From Azonexus sp. (GTDB lineage: Bacteria > Pseudomonadota > Gammaproteobacteria > Burkholderiales > Rhodocyclaceae), in assembly GCA_023150195.1 (NCBI GenBank), contig JAKLLI010000257.1:1-6773 (forward strand): a stretch of 6,773 bases of DNA, written 5' to 3'. Below are positions 1-6,098 of this stretch, piece after piece. A program made the position numbers and the translations under genes. Below the pieces are notes generated by a model that saw only the letters and a list, made by a program, of their open reading frames with translations, searched no databases and was not told the DNA's origin. The first letter of the stretch is position 1. Each line of letters starts with the position of its first letter.

Positions 1-861
1 AACCCGTATTTCACGGTCGATGGGGTAAGCCAAGGCTTCGATATCTATCATCGCACCACCAATACCGAATCTACGGCGATCGCCTATTACTCCTCTGCGT
101 CTACGGGTGGCGGTGTCCGACTGGGATTCCCGATTGGAGACAAACAGTCCCTGACTGTGGGTCTTGGTCTGGATACGACGAAGATCACACTGTACGACAT
201 CAGTCCGCAGCATTACGTCGATTTCGTCAATACGCACGGGGCGCGTAATCTCTCGTTGCCAGCGACCTTGACCTGGACCAATGATGGCAAGGATAGCTAC
301 TTTTTCCCCACCACGGGCACCTATCAGAAAGCCCAGGTTGAGGTGGCTTTGCCCGGTGGCGATCTGACCTACTACCGCCTGAATTATCAGTTGCAGCATT
401 ACATCCCGCTGAGTAAGCGTTTTACGCTCATGCTGAACGGCGATGTTGGTTATGCGAATGGTTATGGGCAAACGGATTTGCCCTTCTTCAAGAATTTCTA
501 CGCGGGTGGCGTGACTTCGGTGCGGGGTTACAAGGCTTCCTCGCTTGGGCAGGCCTATCAGGATGCCAATGGCAACGAATATCGCCTGGGTGGCAATCGT
601 CGCGTGATTGGTAATGCCGAAGTGCTGTGGGCCTTGCCCGGTATGGAAAAGAATTTCCGTATGGGCGTGTTCTTCGATGCCGGCCAGGTCTACGCTAAAA
701 ACGAAAAGTTGGCATTTAGCGAACTGCGTTACTCTACCGGGGTGTCAGCCGCCTGGATTTCACCGATCGGTCCGCTCAAATTCAGCTACGGTATCCCCCT
801 GAACGATACCGCCAGCGATAAGACGGAAACCTTCCAATTCCAGATGGGCACCACATTTTGA
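1..861 (+). CDS. bamA: BamA, outer membrane protein assembly factor (3' part, C-terminal beta-barrel)
   Basis: The reading frame is open from base 1, so the gene starts left of the window; 286 C-terminal residues are present and the N-terminal POTRA domains are outside. BamA is the Omp85-family barrel at the core of the BAM complex, which folds and inserts outer-membrane beta-barrel proteins. Seen directly: an NPYFTVDG stretch at the left edge as in the BamA barrel, alternating beta-strand pattern, the Omp85 loop-6 signature VRGY at codons 174-177 (bases 520-531), and a C-terminal FQFQMGTTF ending in Phe, the expected outer-membrane beta-signal. Immediate linkage to skp and lpxD is the classical bamA context and separates it from the paralogue TamA. 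The GTG at base 157 is internal, not a start. Nothing looks broken in the visible part. Confidence 0.96.
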   Translation, partial: NPYFTVDGVSQGFDIYHRTTNTESTAIAYYSSASTGGGVRLGFPIGDKQSLTVGLGLDTTKITLYDISPQHYVDFVNTHGARNLSLPATLTWTNDGKDSYFFPTTGTYQKAQVEVALPGGDLTYYRLNYQLQHYIPLSKRFTLMLNGDVGYANGYGQTDLPFFKNFYAGGVTSVRGYKASSLGQAYQDANGNEYRLGGNRRVIGNAEVLWALPGMEKNFRMGVFFDAGQVYAKNEKLAFSELRYSTGVSAAWISPIGPLKFSYGIPLNDTASDKTETFQFQMGTTF

Positions 862-864
862 TAC

Positions 865-869
865 AGGAG
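865..869 (+). promoter_or_regulatory. Shine-Dalgarno site for skp
   Basis: AGGAG lies in the 12-nt gap between the bamA stop and the skp ATG, four bases before the start codon. Spacing is on the short side but the match to the anti-SD core is good, and it supports the ATG at 874. The gap has no room for a separate skp promoter. Confidence 0.7.
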
Positions 870-873
870 TGTC

Positions 874-1380
874 ATGTTGAAAGCTAAATCAATCGTCGTT
901 GCTTCCCTGATTTCCGCGCTTTTTGCGACCGGCGCGGCCGCTGCGGAACTGAAAGTTGGCTACGTTAATACCCAGCGCATTTTCCGCGATGCGCCGGCTG
1001 CCCAGAAGGCGGCCAAGAAGCTGGAAAGTGAATTCTCCAAGCGCGATCAGGATTTGCAGCGTATGGCCAAGCAACTGCAAGGCCTGCAGGAAAATCTTGA
1101 AAAGAACTCCGTGACCATGGCGGAAACCGAACGTCGTGCCAAGGAGAAGGAATTTGGCGAGCTTTCCCGCGAATTTCAGCGCCGTCAGCGTGAATTCCGT
1201 GAGGATTTGAATCTGCGCCAGAACGAAGAAAACGCGGCCGTGATCGAGAAGGCCAATCGGGCGATCAAACAGATTGCCGAGAGCGAAAAATACGATCTGA
1301 TTTTGCAGGATGTGGTCTGGGTCAGCCCTCGCCTGGATGTGACGGATCGGGTCATCAAGGCACTCTCGGAAGGCAAGTAA
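874..1380 (+). CDS. skp: Skp/OmpH family periplasmic chaperone
   Basis: A 168-residue protein, close to the roughly 160 residues usual for Skp. Skp trimers hold unfolded outer-membrane proteins in the periplasm and hand them to the BAM complex. The N-terminus is a clear Sec signal peptide: basic MLKAK, a hydrophobic core to about residue 18, and a small-residue GAAAA ending near residue 24, giving a mature protein starting near ELKVGYVN. The mature N-terminus matches the OmpH pattern (KVGYVNTQRIF). Residues of about 40-125 are rich in K, E, Q and R with heptad-like spacing, fitting the long coiled-coil tentacles. The C-terminal YDLILQDVVWVSPRLDVTDRVIKAL is the typical end strand and helix; it spans positions 145-164 or so. 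It lies between bamA and lpxD and is presumably cotranscribed with both. Confidence 0.95.
   Translation: MLKAKSIVVASLISALFATGAAAAELKVGYVNTQRIFRDAPAAQKAAKKLESEFSKRDQDLQRMAKQLQGLQENLEKNSVTMAETERRAKEKEFGELSREFQRRQREFREDLNLRQNEENAAVIEKANRAIKQIAESEKYDLILQDVVWVSPRLDVTDRVIKALSEGK
1368..1373 (+). promoter_or_regulatory. Shine-Dalgarno site for lpxD inside the skp 3' end
   Basis: GGAAGG ends six bases before the lpxD ATG and lies inside the last codons of skp. Together with the TAATG stop-start overlap at 1378-1382 it suggests translational coupling of lpxD to skp. Confidence 0.6.
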
Positions 1381-2420
1381 TGGCGGCAGAGCGGCCATCC
1401 TTTACGCTTGCAGAAATCGCCGCCCAGTTGGGCGGCGATGTGCTTGGAGATGCTCAAACGCGTGTTTCACGCATTGCGCCGCTCGATGCGGCAGGACCGG
1501 AGGATATTTCCTTTCTGAGCAGTCGCAAGTATCGCAATCTCTTGCAGACAACAACCGCTGCAGCAGTCATCCTTGCGCCAGATGCTGCCGACGCCTTTAC
1601 CGGACCGCGTATTGTTACGGGCAATCCCTATGCGTATTACGCGCGCTTGGCCACGCTGATGAATCCACCCGTGCATGGTTTTGCTGGCGTGCATGTCACT
1701 GCATCGTTGGCATCCCAGGTACCGCATTCCGCTGCGATTGGTGCCGGGGTGAGCATCGGTCGGGATGTCGTGATTGGTGAGCGGGTGGTGCTTTATCCGG
1801 GTTGCGTGGTTCAGGATGGTGCTGCCATTGGCGATGATTCCGTGCTTTATCCCAATGTTTCCGTGTATCACGGTTGCCAGATTGGCCAACGCGCCATTAT
1901 TCATTCAGGGACGGTCATCGGGTCCGATGGCTTTGGTTTTGCACCCGATGGCATGGATTGGGTCAAGATTCCACAACTCGGTATTGTCCGGATTGGGAAC
2001 GATGTTGAAATTGGTGCCAATTCAGCAGTTGACCGTGGCACCCTGAGTGACACGGTGATCGGCGATGGATGCAAAATCGATAATCTGGTGCATATCGCGC
2101 ATAACTGCCAGATTGGTGCGCGTACCGTGCTGGCAGGCTGTACCGGGATCGCGGGAAGTACGACACTCGGCGAACACTGTATCGTCGGTGGTGCCGGGAT
2201 GATTTCCGGACATTTGAATATTGCCGGTGGCACGACAGTTTCCGGTGGTTCGCTGGTCATGAAAAACATTCTGAAACCCGGGGTCTATACCAGCGTTTTT
2301 CCGCTTGATACCCATGATGAGTGGCTGCGCAATGCTTCGCATATTCGCCGCCTTTCAAAACTCGCGGATCGCATTTCAGAACTTGAGAGAAAACTTGAAG
2401 AAATTGATACAGGGAATTGA
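1380..2420 (+). CDS. lpxD: LpxD, UDP-3-O-(3-hydroxyacyl)glucosamine N-acyltransferase
   Basis: 346 residues, near the usual length (E. coli 341). LpxD transfers a second 3-hydroxyacyl chain from ACP to the 2-amino group of UDP-3-O-acyl-glucosamine, the third step of lipid A synthesis, in the cytoplasm. Visible domains: an N-terminal uridine-binding domain (about 1-100, with the PLDAAGPEDISFL motif); a left-handed beta-helix of hexapeptide repeats (about 105-300, many I/V-G-x4 units such as AIGAGVSIG); and a C-terminal helix (LSKLADRISELERKLEE). The catalytic motif HIAHN carries His241, aligning with E. coli His239; His278 in SGHLNI aligns with His276. The acyl-ruler position equivalent to E. 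coli Met290 is Leu292. The start is the ATG overlapping the skp stop, with a good SD. Followed by fabZ after 4 nt. Intact. Confidence 0.97.
   Translation: MAAERPSFTLAEIAAQLGGDVLGDAQTRVSRIAPLDAAGPEDISFLSSRKYRNLLQTTTAAAVILAPDAADAFTGPRIVTGNPYAYYARLATLMNPPVHGFAGVHVTASLASQVPHSAAIGAGVSIGRDVVIGERVVLYPGCVVQDGAAIGDDSVLYPNVSVYHGCQIGQRAIIHSGTVIGSDGFGFAPDGMDWVKIPQLGIVRIGNDVEIGANSAVDRGTLSDTVIGDGCKIDNLVHIAHNCQIGARTVLAGCTGIAGSTTLGEHCIVGGAGMISGHLNIAGGTTVSGGSLVMKNILKPGVYTSVFPLDTHDEWLRNASHIRRLSKLADRISELERKLEEIDTGN
2411..2415 (+). promoter_or_regulatory. Shine-Dalgarno site for fabZ
   Basis: AGGGA inside the last lpxD codons lies 9 nt before the first of two tandem ATGs (2425) and 12 nt before the second (2428). 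The spacing favours the first ATG as the fabZ start. Confidence 0.5.
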
Positions 2421-2424
2421 TTAA

Positions 2425-2862
2425 ATGATGGATATTAACGAAATTATGGAGCATCTTCCGCATCGTTATCCCTTCCTTCTTGTGGACCGTGTGGTCGAGA
2501 TGGAGCTGGGAAAATCGATCCATGCTTACAAGAACGTCACCATCAATGAACCATTTTTTGTCGGCCATTTTCCTCATCATCCCGTGATGCCCGGGGTCTT
2601 GATCATGGAAGCACTTGCGCAGGCCGCAGGCATTCTGTCGTTCAAGTCAATGGACGAAAAACCATCGCCGGATACCGTGTTCTATTTCGCGGGTATCGAT
2701 GAAGCCCGCTTCAAACGTCCCGTGTTGCCGGGTGACCAGTTGCACCTCCATGTTCAGATCGAGCGGCAAATGCGGGGGGTCTGGAAATTCAAGGGTGAAG
2801 CGCGTGTCGACGGTCAACTGGCCGCCGAAGCCAAATTGATGTGCGCGAAACGGGATCTCTGA
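2425..2862 (+). CDS. fabZ: FabZ, 3-hydroxyacyl-[ACP] dehydratase
   Basis: 145 residues, typical for FabZ. It dehydrates (3R)-hydroxyacyl-ACP to trans-2-enoyl-ACP in fatty-acid elongation. The same hydroxyacyl-ACPs are substrates of LpxA and LpxD, so FabZ competes with lipid A synthesis, which explains its place between those genes. Single hot-dog fold: N-terminal [20 protein letters not shown], the central helix motif [20 protein letters not shown] with catalytic His48 and Glu62 (aligning with Pseudomonas His49 and Glu63), then [12 protein letters not shown] and the end strand LMCAKRDL. Two tandem ATGs open the gene; SD spacing supports the first, and the second (2428) would remove one residue only. 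It starts 4 nt after lpxD and ends 2 nt before lpxA. FabA is unlikely: the N-terminus, motif and short length are FabZ-like. Confidence 0.97.
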   Translation: MMDINEIMEHLPHRYPFLLVDRVVEMELGKSIHAYKNVTINEPFFVGHFPHHPVMPGVLIMEALAQAAGILSFKSMDEKPSPDTVFYFAGIDEARFKRPVLPGDQLHLHVQIERQMRGVWKFKGEARVDGQLAAEAKLMCAKRDL

Positions 2863-2864
2863 AC

Positions 2865-3608
2865 ATGATTCACGCAACAGCCATTGTCGATCCGGCTGCC
2901 CGGATCGGTCGCAATGTCGAAATCGGGCCCTACGCCATCATCGGCCCCAACGTCGAAATCGGCGATAACACCCGCATTGGTCCACATACCGTCATCAACG
3001 GACACACCCGGATCGGGCGAGACAACCGTATTTTCCAGTTCTGCTCGCTAGGCGAAGTGCCGCAGGACAAAAAGTACGCCGGCGAGCCAACCCGACTGGA
3101 AATCGGCGACCGCAACGTCATTCGCGAGTTTTGCACCTTCAATCTCGGCACCGTGCAGGATTGCGGCGTAACGCGCATTGGTGACGACAACTGGATCATG
3201 GCCTATGTGCATATTGCGCATGATTGCCAGGTCGGCAACAAAACCACGTTTGCCAACAATTCCCAGTTGGCAGGGCATGTGACGGTGGAAGACTGGGCCA
3301 TTCTCGGGGGCTTTACCGGTGTGCACCAATTCTGCCGCGTTGGTGCGCACGTGATGACGGCCGTGGGCTCGGTCATCTTGCAGGATGTGCCACCTTACCT
3401 GATGGCCGCCGGCAACACCGCACAGCCCTATGGAATCAATGTCGAAGGTTTGAAGCGTCGTGGATTTACGGCAGACTCGCTGCTCGCCCTCAAACGCGCC
3501 TACCGCACCCTCTACAGATGCCAAAACGCAGCCCGATGTGCAGCGCTTTGTCGATTTTCTGGCTGTCTCCAAGCGAGGCATTATTCGCTGACATGGGCCA
3601 CGCCTTGA
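2865..3608 (+). CDS. lpxA: LpxA, UDP-N-acetylglucosamine O-acyltransferase, with frameshifted C-terminus
   Basis: LpxA transfers a 3-hydroxyacyl chain from ACP to the 3-OH of UDP-GlcNAc, the first step of lipid A synthesis; the active enzyme is a cytoplasmic trimer. The ATG at 2865 ([10 protein letters not shown]) is chosen over an in-frame GTG at 2841 because it matches the family start and sits 2 nt after the fabZ stop. Seen: a hexapeptide-repeat beta-helix (about 1-180), HIAHD with His119 aligning with catalytic E. coli His125, His138 and His154 (His144 and His160), and NVEGLKRRG at 192-200 with the nucleotide-contact residues. The acyl-ruler position of E. coli Gly173 is Val167. The frame is normal to codon 217 (TLY). 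The next 30 residues are foreign, Cys/Ala/Arg rich, and stop at 3606-3608, giving 247 residues. The true end lies in another frame at 3517-3591. The N-terminal catalytic part is intact, but part of the C-terminal helical domain is lost. Function is uncertain. Confidence 0.93.
   Translation: MIHATAIVDPAARIGRNVEIGPYAIIGPNVEIGDNTRIGPHTVINGHTRIGRDNRIFQFCSLGEVPQDKKYAGEPTRLEIGDRNVIREFCTFNLGTVQDCGVTRIGDDNWIMAYVHIAHDCQVGNKTTFANNSQLAGHVTVEDWAILGGFTGVHQFCRVGAHVMTAVGSVILQDVPPYLMAAGNTAQPYGINVEGLKRRGFTADSLLALKRAYRTLYRCQNAARCAALCRFSGCLQARHYSLTWATP
3517..3591 (+). pseudogene. lpxA: Displaced 3' end of lpxA in the +1-shifted frame
   Basis: Read from 3517, this segment encodes DAKTQ followed by [19 protein letters not shown] and a TGA at 3589-3591. 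It matches the usual LpxA C-terminus; E. coli LpxA ends [20 protein letters not shown]. It is one base out of frame with the upstream lpxA, whose last normal codon is TAC at 3513-3515. Between that Tyr and the conserved Pro, E. coli has 20 residues (60 nt) while this sequence has 16 nt. That leaves about 44 nt missing, a number not divisible by three, which agrees with the frame change. The restored stop would lie 1 nt before the lpxB ATG, the spacing expected in this operon. Confidence 0.88.
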
Positions 3609-4741
3609 GAATTGCCATGGTGGCCGGTGAGGCCTCCGGTGACCTGCTGGCCGCGCATTTGATGGCGGCCTTGAAGCAGCATTTCCCCGATGCCGAATTC
3701 TTCGGTATCGGCGGTCCAAAAATGCAGGGGCAGGGCTTCCAGCCCTGGTGGCCGATGAGCACCTTGTCCGTCATGGGCTACTGGGATGCGCTCAAGCATT
3801 ACCGGGAAATTTCCGGGGTACGCCGTCAACTCAAAAAACGTCTGCTGGACATTCGCCCCGATATTTTCATCGGCGTCGATGCGCCTGACTTCAATCTTGG
3901 GCTGGAAACCGCGCTCAAACATGCCGGCATCCGGACCATCCACTACGTGAGTCCGTCCATCTGGGCTTGGCGCGGTGGCCGGATCGCGAAGATTGGTCGT
4001 GCGGTTGACCGTGTGCTGGCCCTGTTTCCGATGGAACCGCCGATTTACCAGAAGGCGGGGATACCCGTGAGTTACGTCGGCCATCCGATGGCCGACCAGA
4101 TTCCCCTGCAAACCCGCAAAAGGGATGTCCGCGAAAAGCTGGGCATTGCCCGGGACATTCCGGTGATTGCCATGTTGCCCGGCAGCCGCCAGGGCGAGTT
4201 GGCCATGATGGCCGATACCTTCGTACAAACGGCAAAAAAGATTCGCGAATCGGCCTTGCCCAATGCCTTGTTTGTTGTACCGCTGGCCACGCGCGAAACC
4301 CGGTTGCAGTTTGAAACGGCCATTTATCAGCAACAGGCGGGAGAAATTCCCTTCCGCTTGCTATTTGGCCATGCTCAGGATGCTTTGGGGGCTGCCGACG
4401 TATCGCTGGTGGCGAGCGGCACCGCCACGCTTGAAGCGGCGCTGATCAAGCGACCAATGGTGATTACCTACAAGATCGCGAAATTTTCGTACTGGCTGAT
4501 GAAGCGCATGGCCTATCTGCCGTATGTCGGCCTGCCCAATGTCTTGTGTGGGCGATTTGTCGTTCCGGAAATTCTGCAGGACGAGGCAACGCCCGAGCGC
4601 CTCGCAGAGGCGCTGGTGGCGCTCTATCACGATAACGACAATGCCAGGGCCGTCGAGTCGACATTCACTGAATTGCATGTGCTGCTACAGCAAAACAATG
4701 CGGAGAAGGCGGCGCAAGCCGTGATCGAATGCCTGCGCTGA
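3593..4741 (+). CDS. lpxB: LpxB, lipid-A-disaccharide synthase
   Basis: 382 residues, the same length as E. coli LpxB. This GT19 glycosyltransferase joins lipid X and UDP-2,3-diacylglucosamine into the tetraacyl disaccharide 1-phosphate at the inner face of the cytoplasmic membrane. Motifs: VAGEASGD at 10-17; GVDAPDFN with Asp96 and Asp99, the region of the proposed catalytic Asp; [16 protein letters not shown] at 195-199; and [11 protein letters not shown] from 274 in the nucleotide-binding C-terminal half. The frame is open far upstream to 3224, but that part is lpxA read out of frame. The ATG at 3593 ([17 protein letters not shown]) gives the family N-terminus and lies 1 nt after the restored lpxA stop. 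With the shifted lpxA reading, lpxB overlaps lpxA by 16 nt. An ATG at 3617 would start inside the first strand and is less likely. The 3' end overlaps rnhB by 13 nt. Intact. Confidence 0.96.
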   Translation: MGHALRIAMVAGEASGDLLAAHLMAALKQHFPDAEFFGIGGPKMQGQGFQPWWPMSTLSVMGYWDALKHYREISGVRRQLKKRLLDIRPDIFIGVDAPDFNLGLETALKHAGIRTIHYVSPSIWAWRGGRIAKIGRAVDRVLALFPMEPPIYQKAGIPVSYVGHPMADQIPLQTRKRDVREKLGIARDIPVIAMLPGSRQGELAMMADTFVQTAKKIRESALPNALFVVPLATRETRLQFETAIYQQQAGEIPFRLLFGHAQDALGAADVSLVASGTATLEAALIKRPMVITYKIAKFSYWLMKRMAYLPYVGLPNVLCGRFVVPEILQDEATPERLAEALVALYHDNDNARAVESTFTELHVLLQQNNAEKAAQAVIECLR

Positions 4742-5319
4742 TCGTGCCGGAAGGGCGGGTTTGTGGTGTGGATGAAGCAGGTCGGGGTCCATTGGCTGGC
4801 CCCGTCGTCGCTGCAGCGGTGATTCTTGATCCGGCGCGCCCGATTTCCGGGCTGAATGACTCCAAAAAGCTTTCCGAACGCAAACGCGTGGCGCTGGCCG
4901 CTGAAATCCGCGAAAAGGCGCTGGCCTGGGCGGTCGCTGAAGCCAGCCTCGAGGAAATCGACCGACTGAATATTCTGCATGCCAGCATGCTGGCCATGCA
5001 GCGGGCTGTGGCGGCCTTGGCGATTGCGCCGGTCAAGGCCTTGATCGACGGTAACCGTTGTCCCCAATTGCCCATGCCTGCCGAGGCGGTGGTGCAGGGG
5101 GATGGCAAGATTGCGTCAATTGCCGCCGCGTCCATCCTGGCCAAAACCGTCCGCGATGCGGGCATGCTGGCGCTGCATGATCAATACCCCCTGTATGGCT
5201 TCGATCGGCACATGGGCTACCCCACCGCAGCGCATCTGGCTGCACTGGTCGCACATGGGGTCTCGCCCGTGCATCGTCGCAGCTTTGGGCCCGTGCGTAA
5301 GCTGCTGGATGGGCAATGA
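4729..5319 (+). CDS. rnhB: RnhB, ribonuclease HII
   Basis: 196 residues, typical for bacterial RNase HII (E. coli 198). It cleaves the RNA strand of RNA-DNA hybrids and nicks 5' of single ribonucleotides in DNA, starting ribonucleotide excision repair. The N-terminal block [19 protein letters not shown] holds Asp15 and Glu16. IDGNRCP gives Asp107 and [19 protein letters not shown] gives Asp125; these four align with E. coli Asp16, Glu17, Asp108 and Asp126. Further family motifs are [10 protein letters not shown] and HRRSFGP near the end. The start at 4729 lies inside the last lpxB codons; a GTG at 4744 would drop five residues and cannot be excluded, as no strong SD sits close to either. The lpxB-rnhB order is widespread in proteobacteria. 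Its 3' end overlaps the next gene as ATGA. Confidence 0.96.
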   Translation: MPALIVPEGRVCGVDEAGRGPLAGPVVAAAVILDPARPISGLNDSKKLSERKRVALAAEIREKALAWAVAEASLEEIDRLNILHASMLAMQRAVAALAIAPVKALIDGNRCPQLPMPAEAVVQGDGKIASIAAASILAKTVRDAGMLALHDQYPLYGFDRHMGYPTAAHLAALVAHGVSPVHRRSFGPVRKLLDGQ

Positions 5320-6098
5320 AGCAGATTCAGTCGCGAGACAACAGTTTCTATAAACAGCTGAAACGGCTCGCCGAGTCGGGGCGCGAACGGCGCAAAACCG
5401 GCCTGACGCTCCTTGACGGTGTCCATCTGGTCACGGCCTGGGAAGATCGTTTCGGGCCGCTGGAAACCTTGATCGTCAATGATTCCGCCCTAAAAGGCGG
5501 AGAAATCGCCGAGCACTTTGGGCATCGCGATCTCATTGTGTTGAGTGATGCGCTGATGCGCGATCTGGGCATTGTGGATACGCCCAGCGGCCTGCTTGCC
5601 CTGGCACCCATGCCTGAGGCAACGACACCGGTCGACTTGGGGCAGGACCTGGTTTTGCTCGATGGCGTTCAGGATCCCGGCAACCTTGGCACCTTGATGC
5701 GTACTGCCGTGGCCGCCGGTGTATCGCAGATTGCTTTGTCTGCGGGCTGCGCTTCTGCTTGGTCGCCTAAAGTCTTGCGGGCGGGGCAGGGTGCGCATTT
5801 CGCGTTGGCGATCACCGAACAGGCTGACTTGGCCGGAATCATGCAGACCTACCGTGGAACGACACTGGTCACCTGCCTGGAAGGTGCGAGCGATCTGTAC
5901 GAAACCGCCTGGCAGGGTCCGCTTGCCTGGATTTTTGGTGCCGAGGGACAAGGGGTTTCCGACGCCCTGATCTCGCTGGCTACCCAAAGAGTCCGCATTC
6001 CCATGCCGGGCCGCATCGAGTCGCTGAACGTGGGGGCTGCGGCGGCAGTCTGCCTGTTCGAGGCCTTGCGCCGCCGAATTGCAGCCGGCACGTCTTAG
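5316..6098 (+). CDS. SpoU/TrmH-family (SPOUT) RNA 2'-O-methyltransferase
   Basis: 260 residues. Expected to transfer a methyl group from S-adenosylmethionine to a ribose 2'-OH in rRNA or tRNA; the exact target cannot be told from sequence. Residues 1-100 form a substrate-binding region ([20 protein letters not shown] at the start, TLLDGVHLV about 30-40). The catalytic SPOUT domain follows with all three knot motifs: motif 1 [12 protein letters not shown] at 120-131 (Asn123, Arg129), motif 2 [11 protein letters not shown] at 205-215, and motif 3 [18 protein letters not shown] at 228-245 (Ser236, Asn238). Its ATG overlaps the rnhB stop as ATGA, so translation is probably coupled; GGATGGG at 5307-5313 is a possible weak SD. 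It is probably the last gene of the operon. It resembles the TsnR/YsgA-like group as much as RlmB, so no gene symbol is given. Confidence 0.9.
   Translation: MKQIQSRDNSFYKQLKRLAESGRERRKTGLTLLDGVHLVTAWEDRFGPLETLIVNDSALKGGEIAEHFGHRDLIVLSDALMRDLGIVDTPSGLLALAPMPEATTPVDLGQDLVLLDGVQDPGNLGTLMRTAVAAGVSQIALSAGCASAWSPKVLRAGQGAHFALAITEQADLAGIMQTYRGTTLVTCLEGASDLYETAWQGPLAWIFGAEGQGVSDALISLATQRVRIPMPGRIESLNVGAAAAVCLFEALRRRIAAGTS
6095..6098. other. Shared stop codons of two convergent genes
   Basis: The + strand TAG of the methyltransferase (6096-6098) and the - strand TAA of ppsR (complement of 6095-6097) interlock within TTAG. The two coding regions overlap tail to tail by four bases. No GC-rich hairpin followed by a T-run is visible on either side, so any transcription end must lie inside coding DNA or depend on Rho. 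Confidence 0.9.

Noticed and set aside
157..159. GTG at 157 as the start of a separate gene
   Set aside because: The same frame is open from base 1 with BamA-like sequence; this GTG is an internal Val codon.
889..1398. Long antisense open frame opposite skp, and similar ones opposite lpxD, lpxA and lpxB
   Set aside because: These are shadow frames caused by codon bias of the real genes. None shows a recognisable motif, and the + strand genes are certain.
1719..2270. Repeated I-G-x4 units in lpxD (and lpxA) as a DNA tandem repeat
   Set aside because: The repetition is at protein level (hexapeptide beta-helix) and degenerate in DNA; it is a normal feature of these acyltransferases.
2841..2864. 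GTG at 2841 as the lpxA start
   Set aside because: It lies inside the fabZ end and adds eight residues not expected in LpxA. The ATG at 2865 gives the family N-terminus right after the fabZ stop.
3510..3525. Programmed +1 frameshift that would join LpxA to its displaced C-terminus
   Set aside because: A rare-looking AGA codon follows TAC at the junction, but there is no recognisable slippery site. About 15 residues would still be missing after the shift. A deletion explains both the frame and the length.
3224..3592. Upstream extension of the lpxB frame to 3224
   Set aside because: This part is lpxA DNA read in another frame; its translation resembles nothing in LpxB, and 382 residues from 3593 is the normal length.
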